Assembly: GCA_903923395.1 (NCBI GenBank)
Contig: CAIXXM010000019.1
Span: forward strand, 1 to 44,727
Origin: an uncultured Acidobacteriia bacterium
GTDB lineage: Bacteria; Acidobacteriota; Terriglobia; Bryobacterales; Bryobacteraceae
Length of the DNA: 44,727 nt
Direction: 5' to 3'
Within the stretch, counting starts at the first letter, position 1; every line of letters starts with the position of its first letter. Positions 16,893 to 25,163 of the stretch are shown piece after piece. The notes beneath the pieces were generated by a model. That model was given only the letters and a program-made list of their open reading frames with translations. It was not told the origin of the DNA and made no database searches. The translations under genes were made by a program, and so were the position numbers.

Positions 16893-18159
16893 ACTCCGGC
16901 GCGAACTGCGCCAGAGAGATATTGTCGCGGTGGTCATCAACGCCGTGATCGGCGCGGGTATCTTCGGCATCTCCGGCAAGGTCTTCGCCCTGACTGGTGT
17001 CTGGAGCCTGGCCGCGTTCCTGGCCTGCGGTTGTTTTGCGGCGCTTGTTGCACTTTGCTTTGCGGAAGTCGGCAGCCGCTTTCGGGATACCGGCGGACCC
17101 TATCTCTATGCGCAGAGGGCCTTTGGTGGACAAGCCGCCTTCCAGGTCGGCACCCTCATGTGGTTGGCCCGGGTCAGTGCCTTCGCCGCGAATGCCAACT
17201 TGTTACTCAGTTATCTGGCCAGCCTGGGAATCCACGCGGAAACAGGCGTTGCGCGGACACTGTTGCTCTGCTCCATCGTGATTGTGCTGGCGCTGGTGAA
17301 TATCCTCGGCATCCGCAATGCCGCGATTGTGAACCACTTATTCACCTTCGGCAAACTTGTGCCGCTGGTGATCTTCATCGGCATTGGTGCCTTCGCCGTG
17401 GACCCTTCGCGGCTGGTCTTCACCGCGCCTCCCCTGGCCACAAACTTCTCCGCCGCCGTGCTGCTGCTGGTCTATGCGTTCACCGGTTTTGAGATGGCAA
17501 CGGTGCCGGGCGGTGAGATGAAGAACCCCGAACATGCCCTGCCGCGCGCCTTACTTACCGCGGCGGGAATCATCGCCCTGGTCTACGCCGCGCTGCAAGC
17601 TGTTTGCATCGGCACACTGCCGGGTCTGGCCTCGTCCACGCGCCCGGTTGCCGATGCAAGTCTCCGTTTTCTTGGTCCTGCCGGGACGACTTTGATTGTG
17701 AGTGGGATCGTCGTCTCAATCCTGGGCAACCTTCACATCACCGTGCTTTCCGCTTCCCGCATTCCTTTCGCGATGGCAGAGAATGGGCAGCTTCCCAAGT
17801 GGTTCGCGCACACACACAAGCGTTATCAATCGCCCGATTACGCGATTCTCTTTACGTGTACTTTCATCCTTGCGATGACCCTCGGCGCTACGTTCCTCGG
17901 CGCCGTATCCATCAGCACCGTATCCCGCCTCATCGTGTATATGTCCACTTGCGCCGCATTACCATGGCTGCGGCGGTCATCCCTGCAAGCGGATTTTCGT
18001 CTGGCCGGTGGTAACTTTATCGCCTTCGCGGCACTCGCAGTATCCCTGTGGCTGTTGTCGCATGCGCCGTTCTCCGAGTGGCGCGCCGTGCTCATTCTCG
18101 CGTTGATCGCCGCAGGCTTTCAATTCGTGCGCCGCTTCACGGCAAGCCAAACACCATAA
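16885..18159 (+). CDS. APC family amino acid permease
   Basis: The 424-residue membrane protein has about 12 helices. It shows the APC-superfamily start RQRDIVAVVINAVIGAGIFGI, where the GAGIFG turn binds the amino acid backbone, and later FAEVGSRFRDTGGPYLYAQRAFG, another family hallmark. The substrate is unknown. It overlaps pgl by 8 bp, tying an amino acid transporter to the pentose phosphate operon. The 3' end overlaps the convergent PQQ-protein gene by 23 bp, and no terminator separates them. Confidence 0.9.
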   Translation: MTELRRELRQRDIVAVVINAVIGAGIFGISGKVFALTGVWSLAAFLACGCFAALVALCFAEVGSRFRDTGGPYLYAQRAFGGQAAFQVGTLMWLARVSAFAANANLLLSYLASLGIHAETGVARTLLLCSIVIVLALVNILGIRNAAIVNHLFTFGKLVPLVIFIGIGAFAVDPSRLVFTAPPLATNFSAAVLLLVYAFTGFEMATVPGGEMKNPEHALPRALLTAAGIIALVYAALQAVCIGTLPGLASSTRPVADASLRFLGPAGTTLIVSGIVVSILGNLHITVLSASRIPFAMAENGQLPKWFAHTHKRYQSPDYAILFTCTFILAMTLGATFLGAVSISTVSRLIVYMSTCAALPWLRRSSLQADFRLAGGNFIAFAALAVSLWLLSHAPFSEWRAVLILALIAAGFQFVRRFTASQTP

Positions 18160-20407
18160 TGTTCGGACCCGCCACGGTTGCCACATACTGCTTGCCATCC
18201 ACCCCATAAGTCATCGGGGAAGCTTTCATGTAAACGTTGGTGGGGAAGCTCCACAGCACTTTGCCATTCTTTTCGTCAGCTGCCGCGAAGGTCCCGTTGG
18301 GGTCACTGAAAAAGACCAGACCACTGGCGGTAGAGAACACACCCGGCCAAGTCTTCGGGGCCACTGTTCCTTCGAATGGAATCTGCCAGGTGACTTTGCC
18401 GGAATCAATATTGATCGCGCGCAGCAGTTTTTGCGCAGGCGGCACCACAGGCTCTGTCTTCCAGGTCCCGCCGCGTCGCGCCCGGCAGACATCCATGGTC
18501 AAAACGTAAGTCAGACGCGCCGCCGGGCTGTAGGCCGCCGAATCCCAGTTCGCGGCATCCTGCGGACAATCGAGCGGTGTCAGATCGGCTGGCGGAGGCA
18601 ATGGACGCCCATCCGGACCAATACCCTGCGTCCAGGTCTGCTGTGAGAAGGCTCTTGTCAGGATGGGCTTGTGCGTCGTACGGTCCAGAACATAGAAGAA
18701 GCCATTGCGGTCCGTGTGGAGCAGTAACTTCATCGGCTTGCCCTGATAAGTGGTATCCACCAGCAGCGGCGGTTCCGTCGCATCCCAGTCATGCGTATCA
18801 TGCGGGGTGAACTGGTAATACCATTTCATCTTGCCTGTATCTGGATCGAGGGCCAGAATGCAGTTACTGTAGAGGTTATCGCCCGGGCGTTCCTTATCAT
18901 CGGAATCCGGCCAGGGGTTGCCCGTGGGCCAGTAGATCGTGTTATCCGAAGCGTCATAAGCACCCGTGAGCCACGTCGCGCCACCGCCTGCAACCGGATC
19001 AAAGCCGCCCCAGGTGTCCGAACCTTCCTCGCCTTTGCGGGGAATAGTCCAGTGGCGCCACACCTGTTCGCCCGTGGAAGCTTTGTATGCCACCAGGAAC
19101 CCGCGTATCCCGCGGTCCCCGCCCGAGACGCCGCAAACAATCATGTCCTTCACGGCGAGCGGCGCCACAGTGGACCCGTACTTCATCGGTTCGAGCGGCA
19201 TGTAAACATCCCAAACCAGAGCACCAGTGACCCGGTTGAGTGCGATCAGGTGCGCGTTGTCCATGGCCAGAAAGACTTTGTCGCCCAGAATCGCCGCGCC
19301 GCGGTTCGTACCCAGTGAAGCATCCCCGATCAGCCCCGGCGTGCGCGGCCGCGAATATTTCCATAACTGCCGTCCCGAAACCGCATCCAGCGCAATCGCC
19401 TGATTCGGTCCGGTAATATACATCACGCCATCTGCCACCAGCGGAGTTACTTCCAGACCAAAGTGGTCAATGGGAAACATCCACTTCACACCCAGATTCT
19501 TCACGTTTGCCGCATCAATCTGCTTTAGCGGGCTATATCGGTTCCCTGAAAGATTGCCATTGTAAGTCAACCAGTCACCCGGCTTCGGACTTACAATGCG
19601 GCTGAAGTCAATACCCTTTCCCTCTGGTGCGGATGTCTCTAATATGAACGGCCCCTCCGCTGTCTTGCCCAGCGTGCCGAGATACGCCAGCAGATCACGC
19701 GTTTCTTCCGGCGTCGCCTTCAACGCGGGCATCAGCGGTTTCGCGGGCTCCATGGCCGCCACGGCGCTCTGGCTGACGTGCGTGAACGTTCCTTCGAGCG
19801 TCTGCAATGTGAGATCAAAGTTCGTCTGCACACGCTTAAAACCCTGGAGCGATTTGCCATCCTTCAGCTTCACGTTCACCAGTTCATAGCCGGGTGTGGT
19901 CCGCGACGCCGGTTCCCGCAGCACCTGCCGGATTTCGCCGACAGTGAGTTCGAGCGCAACTCCGGAGAGATCCGGACCAACGGCCTTGCCCATGCCCCGC
20001 ACCATGTGGCAATTCGCGCACTGTCCTTTGCCGAAAAAGAACGCTTTCCCTGCTTCTACTGACCCCGGCAGTGCCGATTCCGCGGCGGTCAGGTTCAAGG
20101 AGCGCACATAGGCCGTCAGTGCGTCCACTTCCGGTTGCGGCAGCTTGAATGCGGGCATCCCGCTGGTGGCGAGCCCCTGCGTGATGATGGTCTTGATCTG
20201 CGCCGCAGTGCGCGTGCGCATGCGCCGGGTTGCAGAGAGCTTGGGCCCCATATCGCTGCCCTCGGCATCATCGCCATGGCACGCCGCGCAATTGGTGGCG
20301 AATGACGACATGCCTTTCTGGATCAAATCTTTCTGGATGAGATCCGGGGTTTGCGCCTGCAGGGCTATGGCTGTCAACAGGGCAGGGAAGAGGCTCGCAA
20401 TTCTCAT
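18137..20407 (-). CDS. PQQ-dependent dehydrogenase with two N-terminal cytochrome c domains
   Basis: The 756-residue protein starts with a Sec signal (MRIASLFPALLTAIALQAQ), so it is periplasmic. Two c-type haem sites follow: CAACH (Cys40, Cys43, His44) and CANCH (Cys130, Cys133, His134). From about residue 285 a PQQ beta-propeller begins (DWLTYNGNLSGNRYSPLKQI). Its repeats contain WKYSRPRTPG, the metal-site-like TNRGAAI, GDNLYSNCILALDPDTGKMKW and HDTHDWDA, typical of quinoprotein alcohol dehydrogenases. It probably oxidises an alcohol or sugar and passes electrons to a terminal oxidase through its own haems. Known quinohaemoprotein dehydrogenases usually carry the haem domain at the C-terminus, so the order here differs. 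The substrate is unknown. Confidence 0.92.
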   Translation of the reverse strand: MRIASLFPALLTAIALQAQTPDLIQKDLIQKGMSSFATNCAACHGDDAEGSDMGPKLSATRRMRTRTAAQIKTIITQGLATSGMPAFKLPQPEVDALTAYVRSLNLTAAESALPGSVEAGKAFFFGKGQCANCHMVRGMGKAVGPDLSGVALELTVGEIRQVLREPASRTTPGYELVNVKLKDGKSLQGFKRVQTNFDLTLQTLEGTFTHVSQSAVAAMEPAKPLMPALKATPEETRDLLAYLGTLGKTAEGPFILETSAPEGKGIDFSRIVSPKPGDWLTYNGNLSGNRYSPLKQIDAANVKNLGVKWMFPIDHFGLEVTPLVADGVMYITGPNQAIALDAVSGRQLWKYSRPRTPGLIGDASLGTNRGAAILGDKVFLAMDNAHLIALNRVTGALVWDVYMPLEPMKYGSTVAPLAVKDMIVCGVSGGDRGIRGFLVAYKASTGEQVWRHWTIPRKGEEGSDTWGGFDPVAGGGATWLTGAYDASDNTIYWPTGNPWPDSDDKERPGDNLYSNCILALDPDTGKMKWYYQFTPHDTHDWDATEPPLLVDTTYQGKPMKLLLHTDRNGFFYVLDRTTHKPILTRAFSQQTWTQGIGPDGRPLPPPADLTPLDCPQDAANWDSAAYSPAARLTYVLTMDVCRARRGGTWKTEPVVPPAQKLLRAINIDSGKVTWQIPFEGTVAPKTWPGVFSTASGLVFFSDPNGTFAAADEKNGKVLWSFPTNVYMKASPMTYGVDGKQYVATVAGPNIMVFGLP

Positions 20408-20445
20408 TGGTAATAGTGTATTGCGAGCCTCACTCCGTCTTCTGC

Positions 20446-21150
20446 TTACCTTCTGTACCTCCGGAAGAACAACCCGGCGGCGAAGATGGTGCCGGACAAT
20501 GCGATGGTGCCCGGTTCAGGCGTTGCCGTGGTATCGGCTGTGATCGTGGTGGAGAAAAACACCCCGCAGCCGGTACAAGCTCCATTGGCGCGGGATGACC
20601 CGCCCGGCGAACTCTGGCTGTCGGCTGCCCAAAGAAGGTCCGCGCTGGTGCCCAGCGTCACAGCGTCATGGTAGTACGAGTTGTAAGTCCCGTAATTGAC
20701 GGCGGAACCCGCAGGTGTGCCAGCCCACGCCACTGCCGTGGTCTGCTGCGCAACACTCGAAGGCGCAGTGAACGTAGCCCGGCCGGCATAACCCGTGCGC
20801 CAGTAAGCCGCATCGGAAACCATGCTCTGGGTGCCGTTGGCAAACGAGGCCGAAGCATCGCTCAGACTGAACAGGCCGCCGAAATCTCCAGATCCCGTAT
20901 TGTTGAAGACTTCCAGGTGAAGATAGTAAGTGGTTCCCGCGCTCAGGGAAACACTTCCTGAGCAAGCGGCAGTGGCGTTGCCGCAGGAGTTGTAGTAAAT
21001 ATCATTGACCAGTGTTCCGAGTTGCGAATCACTGGTGCTGATATACGCGTAAAGCTGATCGTCCGCGAACAGCGTGTAGTTCAGTTGCAGTTCCGCGCTG
21101 GCGGTTCCAGCCAGAACCAAGGCCAGTGCGCAGGGTATTGCCAATTTCAT
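20446..21150 (-). CDS. PEP-CTERM sorting domain protein, secreted, unknown function
   Basis: The 234-residue protein has a Sec signal (MKLAIPCALALVLAGTASA) and a Ser/Thr/Tyr/Gly-rich beta-type body. It ends with the tripartite PEP-CTERM signal: TPEPGT, a hydrophobic stretch IALSGTIFAAGLFF, and the basic tail RRYRR. Exosortase would recognise and process this, and such proteins are often glycosylated and tied to exopolysaccharide. The ATG at 21150 has a strong ribosome site (AAGGAGA) 7-8 nt upstream; a longer open frame to 21216 is not used. It lies 94 bp downstream of the M20 gene on the same strand, after the Wzz-like genes. No exosortase gene is in the window. Confidence 0.9.
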   Translation of the reverse strand: MKLAIPCALALVLAGTASAELQLNYTLFADDQLYAYISTSDSQLGTLVNDIYYNSCGNATAACSGSVSLSAGTTYYLHLEVFNNTGSGDFGGLFSLSDASASFANGTQSMVSDAAYWRTGYAGRATFTAPSSVAQQTTAVAWAGTPAGSAVNYGTYNSYYHDAVTLGTSADLLWAADSQSSPGGSSRANGACTGCGVFFSTTITADTTATPEPGTIALSGTIFAAGLFFRRYRR

Positions 21151-21244
21151 GGGTCTTCTCCTTCTTGAACCGGATCCCCGTGTGCCACCTGATGCGGCGA
21201 GGGAAGTTCGGTTCAATCTGGACTAAACCGTTGCTTCCGAAAGG

Positions 21245-22684
21245 TTACTTCGGTTCCGGCACATTCGGCACCGGATAGACCTTCTTCAGCGCCTGCTGGT
21301 ATTCATCGAAGAGCGCCTGTATTCCCTTGAACTCCTTTTGCACAGCAGCGCGGTAATCCGGTTGCGTGGCGAAATCGAAGAGCAGTGCGGCCATGCCTTC
21401 CGCATCCGCAACAAACCCCTTGTGGCCGATTTCGGCGAGGGCATCCTTCTCCATCTCATAAGTGTGGTTTGCGAAGGTAGAGGTCTGTGCGGAGAAACTG
21501 ACTCCCGGAATAATGCTCGAAACACTGCCAGTCTCTTCAAAGCCGGAGGGCTTCGCGGGTTCTTCCTGCACATTCGTCGCACCGTACTTCTTCAGGTAGA
21601 AGAAAGCTGTTTCGCCCAGAGTCGCGAGCGAAATTCCATCGCGCATCCGGCCATAGTTCTCAATCGCGACCTTCGTCCCGGTGGAAAGCGCTGCGGCCTT
21701 TGCTGCGTTGTCGACAAACTCCCGCACCTGCGCGAGATAGACGGCATCGGGATAGCGGATATAGAAATCAGCCACTGCGCGGTCCGGCACAACGTTGGGT
21801 GCTGCGCCACCTTCGGAGATGATGCCCTGGATGCGTGCCTCCGGGCGCAGACTGGCGCGGATGCTGTCGATGTTATTGAACAGGTGGATGACGCCTTCGA
21901 GCGCATTGCGTCCGGCCCAGGGTGTCATTTGGTGCGCGGGAGCCCCGCTGAACGTGTACTTCACGCCGTCAATGTTCAGGCAGCAGGTGCCAAAGCCGGG
22001 GGCGGGCCGCGTTGTCGCCGTCACCGCGTGGCTTCGGACCATCACATCAATATTCTTGAAGATGCCCGCATCGAACATCTGGGTCTTGGCGGCGGGAGGC
22101 ATCATCTCTTCTCCCGGTGTGCCGATGACGATGACGTTGCCGGGCAGTTTCGCGCGCTCCAGATACTCCGCCACGGCAATGGCGACGGCCATGCCGATCG
22201 GTCCCTGCGTGCTGTGCTGGTCGCCGTGGAAGGCGCCTTTGGTTCCCCGCAGTGCGTCATATTCCAGAATCACTCCCAAGTTCGGACCCGGCGAATTCGC
22301 AAAAGCTCCGGCGCGCTTGTACTTCCCGATGAAGGCCGTGCGGAGCCCTGCAATGCCGGCTTCCGTCACGAAGCCGTGCTGGTCGAGATAGTTCATCAGT
22401 AACTTGATGGAGCGGGTTTCCTGGAAGCCGATTTCGGGATTCTTCGTGATGTCATCCCCCATCGCGAGCAGGTCGGTGTCCATCAACTGTTTGGCGCGGG
22501 CCACGACCTTGTCCCGCTCGGCGTTCGGTGCCGTGACCTTCGCAACAAGGCCCGGGATGTTGAGGGATTTCTCCAGTTCGTCCATCTTGCGAAGGACTTC
22601 TTTGGCGGCGATCCGTTCCGTGGCAGTCTCCTGCGCGGGTAAGACGGAAGCAAGACAAAGGGTAAGTAGGAAGAATTTGCGCAC
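21245..22684 (-). CDS. M20 family metal-dependent amidohydrolase (AbgB-like), exported
   Basis: The 479-residue protein begins with a short Sec signal (MRKFFLLTLCLASVLPAQ). The catalytic domain shows ALRGTKGAFHGDQHSTQGPIG, with a metal-binding His, and GTPGEEMMPP, with the Glu pair of the M20 site. The lid or dimerisation domain has the AbgB-like GVKYTFSGAPAHQMTPWAGRN. AbgB-type members cleave aminoacyl amides such as p-aminobenzoyl-glutamate; an exported version might act on envelope amides or dipeptides (inference). The GTG start at 22684 lies 6 bp after the third Wzz-like gene and lacks a ribosome site, so co-expression by read-through is likely. Confidence 0.9.
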   Translation of the reverse strand: MRKFFLLTLCLASVLPAQETATERIAAKEVLRKMDELEKSLNIPGLVAKVTAPNAERDKVVARAKQLMDTDLLAMGDDITKNPEIGFQETRSIKLLMNYLDQHGFVTEAGIAGLRTAFIGKYKRAGAFANSPGPNLGVILEYDALRGTKGAFHGDQHSTQGPIGMAVAIAVAEYLERAKLPGNVIVIGTPGEEMMPPAAKTQMFDAGIFKNIDVMVRSHAVTATTRPAPGFGTCCLNIDGVKYTFSGAPAHQMTPWAGRNALEGVIHLFNNIDSIRASLRPEARIQGIISEGGAAPNVVPDRAVADFYIRYPDAVYLAQVREFVDNAAKAAALSTGTKVAIENYGRMRDGISLATLGETAFFYLKKYGATNVQEEPAKPSGFEETGSVSSIIPGVSFSAQTSTFANHTYEMEKDALAEIGHKGFVADAEGMAALLFDFATQPDYRAAVQKEFKGIQALFDEYQQALKKVYPVPNVPEPK

Positions 22685-22690
22685 GATGAA

Positions 22691-23422
22691 TTATTGCAAA
22701 TGCATGGTGGCTGGCTTGGGTGTCACGTTATGCAATCTTCGTGAGGTCCAGACGAGGGCGGCGATGAGGAAGCCGCCGCCAAAACCGAATACCGCCAGAC
22801 GGGCGCGGTTCGGCGAAACCGGGCGTGTCGGCTTGGTTGGTGGATCGAGCACAGTGACCGCGTAGGCGGGACTCTTCTCCGCGTGGTTGACCTGCAGAAA
22901 ACGCGTCACCAGCGCTTCCACACCATGCTGCGCCCACTGCGGGTCAGTATGCGCAGAGGAAACAAGAACGGCAGTCTTTTTCCCGGCTTGCGGAGACTGC
23001 ATTTGCACATGAATCTGCGCCAGGATTTGGTCGAGGGTCTTGGGCGGATAAGTCAACCACTTCGGACCAAGCACCATCCTCCCCACCGATTCGCGGCTGA
23101 TTGCTTGATCGCGCAGTTGAATCACATAAGAGACGCGGTCATTCTCCGGGCCACTAACTTCGAGTACCGCCCGGGAAAGATAGGCCGGCGCCAGCAGGTA
23201 AGAGCCTGCATAACCCATTACTAACCCTCCCAGAGACCACAGCAGGGCAAGTTTGGCGAAGGAATTGGTACGCATGTGCATTCTGACCGCTCCTGTGAGT
23301 AAGTTCAGTGTTCCGGCGATATCTGCTTCTGTCTCGATCAGTAACGCTTCCATCTCCGCTCCGTAACGTTTGCGCCAGGCGGAGGGATACATCTGTAGAA
23401 AACATCGCTGGAGCCAGTTCAT
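22691..23422 (-). CDS. Wzz-like membrane protein with N-terminal LYP-WR-RYG module, third copy
   Basis: The 243-residue protein is the shortest of three tandem paralogues. Residues 1-90 align without gaps to the other two: a cytoplasmic start with MYPSAWRKRYGAEMEALL (11-28), then TM1 (about 56-77) in NSFAKLALLWSLGGL. An extracytoplasmic part starts with AYLSRAVLEV, the Wzz 'Y-x-A' strand, and ends with TRPVSPNRARLAV leading into TM2, the usual Pro-rich Wzz exit motif. The coiled-coil segment between is about 45 residues shorter than in the siblings. No C-terminal Walker motif is present. It overlaps the second copy by 4 bp (ATGA). A role in polysaccharide chain length is inference from the Wzz-like frame. 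Confidence 0.8.
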   Translation of the reverse strand: MNWLQRCFLQMYPSAWRKRYGAEMEALLIETEADIAGTLNLLTGAVRMHMRTNSFAKLALLWSLGGLVMGYAGSYLLAPAYLSRAVLEVSGPENDRVSYVIQLRDQAISRESVGRMVLGPKWLTYPPKTLDQILAQIHVQMQSPQAGKKTAVLVSSAHTDPQWAQHGVEALVTRFLQVNHAEKSPAYAVTVLDPPTKPTRPVSPNRARLAVFGFGGGFLIAALVWTSRRLHNVTPKPATMHLQ

Positions 23423-24285
23423 TCCGCACTCCAGGAGGGCAACCCCGGCATCGCTGCTTTGGAGCGGCGAACAAGAAAGATCACCAGCGCGGCGAAGAAG
23501 CCAATGGCGAAGCCCGCTGCGGCGAGAACTGGACGGTTGGGTGAGACAGCAGCATTGGGGTAACTCGGTGCGTCCAGAATCGCAATGGCCAACCCGTTCC
23601 CCACCGGATGCGGGACCGTGGCAGGCAGTCCGGCCTTCTGTTCCAGTGCGGAAAGTCTTGCCTCAATATGTTCCAGTGCAACCAGAAACGGGTCCGCCTG
23701 GGAGCTCGGTTCGTCCACGGGGCTCCTGCTCTCCTGTTGGAAACGTCCGATCAGGAGCCCGAGCGCACGCACGCTGTCGAACTTGTCAGGATAGGAGAAA
23801 GAGACTTTGACTACGTTGAGATTCGACTGCATCTGGATCTTGATGTTCCCGCGCATCTCCTCGATGATGTCCTCCAGCGGCTGCCGCGTGAGTTGCCTGC
23901 GGTAGAGGCCTGTGCCGGGTGTCCTTTGAATGATGGAGGCGAGCGAACTCCTGCTCAGGACCCGTGTCTGCACATCCAGGAACTGTTGCATTACCTTGTC
24001 CCGTGGTGCCGAAGAGTTCAGCCGCAACACCGCATTCGATACATAGACCGGTGTAATCAGGTAAGATCCCGCGTAACCTGCAGCCAAGCCGCCAAGCGAC
24101 CACAGCAGCGCCAGTTTTGCGAAGGAATTGGATCGGAACTGCATACTTATTGCTCCTGTGAATAAGTTCAATGCGGTCAAGCTGTCGCCGTGCGTATCTT
24201 CGAGCAGGGACTCCATCTCAGCCCCGTAACGCTGCCGCCACTCAGAGGGATACAACCGCAGGATGAAGCGTTGCAGCCGTATCAT
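23419..24285 (-). CDS. Wzz-like membrane protein with N-terminal LYP-WR-RYG module, second copy
   Basis: The 288-residue protein has the same layout as its neighbours: LYPSEWRQRYGAEMESLL (11-28), TM1 about 56-77 (FAKLALLWSLGGLAAGYAGS), and a periplasmic body. The body contains YVSNAVLRLN, VLSRSSLASIIQ and the Wzz-like VVKVSFSYPDKFDSVRALG. A coiled coil follows (FLVALEHIEARLSALEQKAG), then SYPNAAVSPNRPVLAA into TM2. It is closest to the third copy; both share SNSFAKLALLWSLGGL and GYAGSYL almost exactly, which suggests a fairly recent duplication. ATGA overlaps at both ends couple its translation to the flanking copies. Confidence 0.8.
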   Translation of the reverse strand: MIRLQRFILRLYPSEWRQRYGAEMESLLEDTHGDSLTALNLFTGAISMQFRSNSFAKLALLWSLGGLAAGYAGSYLITPVYVSNAVLRLNSSAPRDKVMQQFLDVQTRVLSRSSLASIIQRTPGTGLYRRQLTRQPLEDIIEEMRGNIKIQMQSNLNVVKVSFSYPDKFDSVRALGLLIGRFQQESRSPVDEPSSQADPFLVALEHIEARLSALEQKAGLPATVPHPVGNGLAIAILDAPSYPNAAVSPNRPVLAAAGFAIGFFAALVIFLVRRSKAAMPGLPSWSAE

Positions 24286-25163
24286 GCCTGGACCTGCTTT
24301 CGCGGCGTGCTCCTCATGCGGCGCATGGTGAAGAGCATCAATCCGCAGGCAAGGCCAAGCCCCGCCCCTGTCACCGCGAAGGCCTGGCGATTCGGATAAA
24401 TAGGCGATTCCGGGAAACTTGCGGGGTCAAGAACTTCCAGCGTGGCCTGGCGCGGTGTTTGCCATGGCAAGGGTTCGTCGCCGCCCAGCTTACCCCGGCC
24501 CGCTTCGAGCCTGTCGATGCGTGCCTGCAACCTTTCAATCGCCGTCACCAGAGCAGGAAGGTCAGCTTCCTGCCGTTGATACATGAAGCGTTGCCGTGCG
24601 TATTGCGATAACTCACGGATCACCTCGCGGACGACTTGCTGCGCAGCGTTTTGGTCAGAGTCGACAAAAGTGATCCGAAATGGCACTGATCTGGCTGATT
24701 TCGTCGGCAGCGTCTCAAGCGCCAGGTCCTTGTACAAGCCTTCAATACGGTCGAGGATCGGCATGCGCATCACGTCTCCGCGGCGAAGGCTGAGATGGTC
24801 CGAGTTCAGCAAGGACGCGAGGAACGTCCGGCTGAGGATGTTGGTCTTCCACGCCAGAAACGCCGCGTTCGGATCATCGCCGGGGCCGTCAGAATTCAAA
24901 ATCACGGTGGCTTCGGAAATATAACGGGGCTTGGCAAGAAACGATGCCGCGAAACCCAGCAGCAGACCGGAGACAGTCCACAGTGCCACCATCTTTCCCA
25001 GCGTCTGCCGGGTCATCTGCAGCCGGATCGCAGCAGTGAAGAGATTCCAAGTGCCGCGGGCGCCGGGTTTCGACGCTGCGATCAATTCCTCCAACTCACC
25101 GCCATACCGGAATCGCCAACGTGCCGGATACAAGCCGAGACAGAACCTCTGCAGCCGGGTCAT
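24282..25163 (-). CDS. Wzz-like membrane protein with N-terminal LYP-WR-RYG module, first copy
   Basis: The 293-residue protein is the first and most divergent of the trio. It has LYPARWRFRYGGELEELI (11-28), TM1 at about 56-76, the periplasmic YISEATVILN strand and a Wzz-type body (ILSRTFLASLL, ITFVDSDQNAAQQVVREVI). A coiled coil (VTAIERLQARIDRLEAG) leads to SFPESPIYPNRQAFAV and TM2. The 'P-x-x-P-x-x-P-N-R' turn before TM2 is typical of polysaccharide co-polymerases of the Wzz/GumC kind. The short N-terminal module resembles the prefix of PadR-linked membrane proteins and is not part of normal Wzz proteins. It overlaps padR by 4 bp (ATGA). Confidence 0.82.
   Translation of the reverse strand: MTRLQRFCLGLYPARWRFRYGGELEELIAASKPGARGTWNLFTAAIRLQMTRQTLGKMVALWTVSGLLLGFAASFLAKPRYISEATVILNSDGPGDDPNAAFLAWKTNILSRTFLASLLNSDHLSLRRGDVMRMPILDRIEGLYKDLALETLPTKSARSVPFRITFVDSDQNAAQQVVREVIRELSQYARQRFMYQRQEADLPALVTAIERLQARIDRLEAGRGKLGGDEPLPWQTPRQATLEVLDPASFPESPIYPNRQAFAVTGAGLGLACGLMLFTMRRMRSTPRKQVQA

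Noticed and set aside
21338-22402. A 354-codon plus-strand frame
   Set aside because: It lies opposite the M20 amidohydrolase, which has a complete active site; no independent support.
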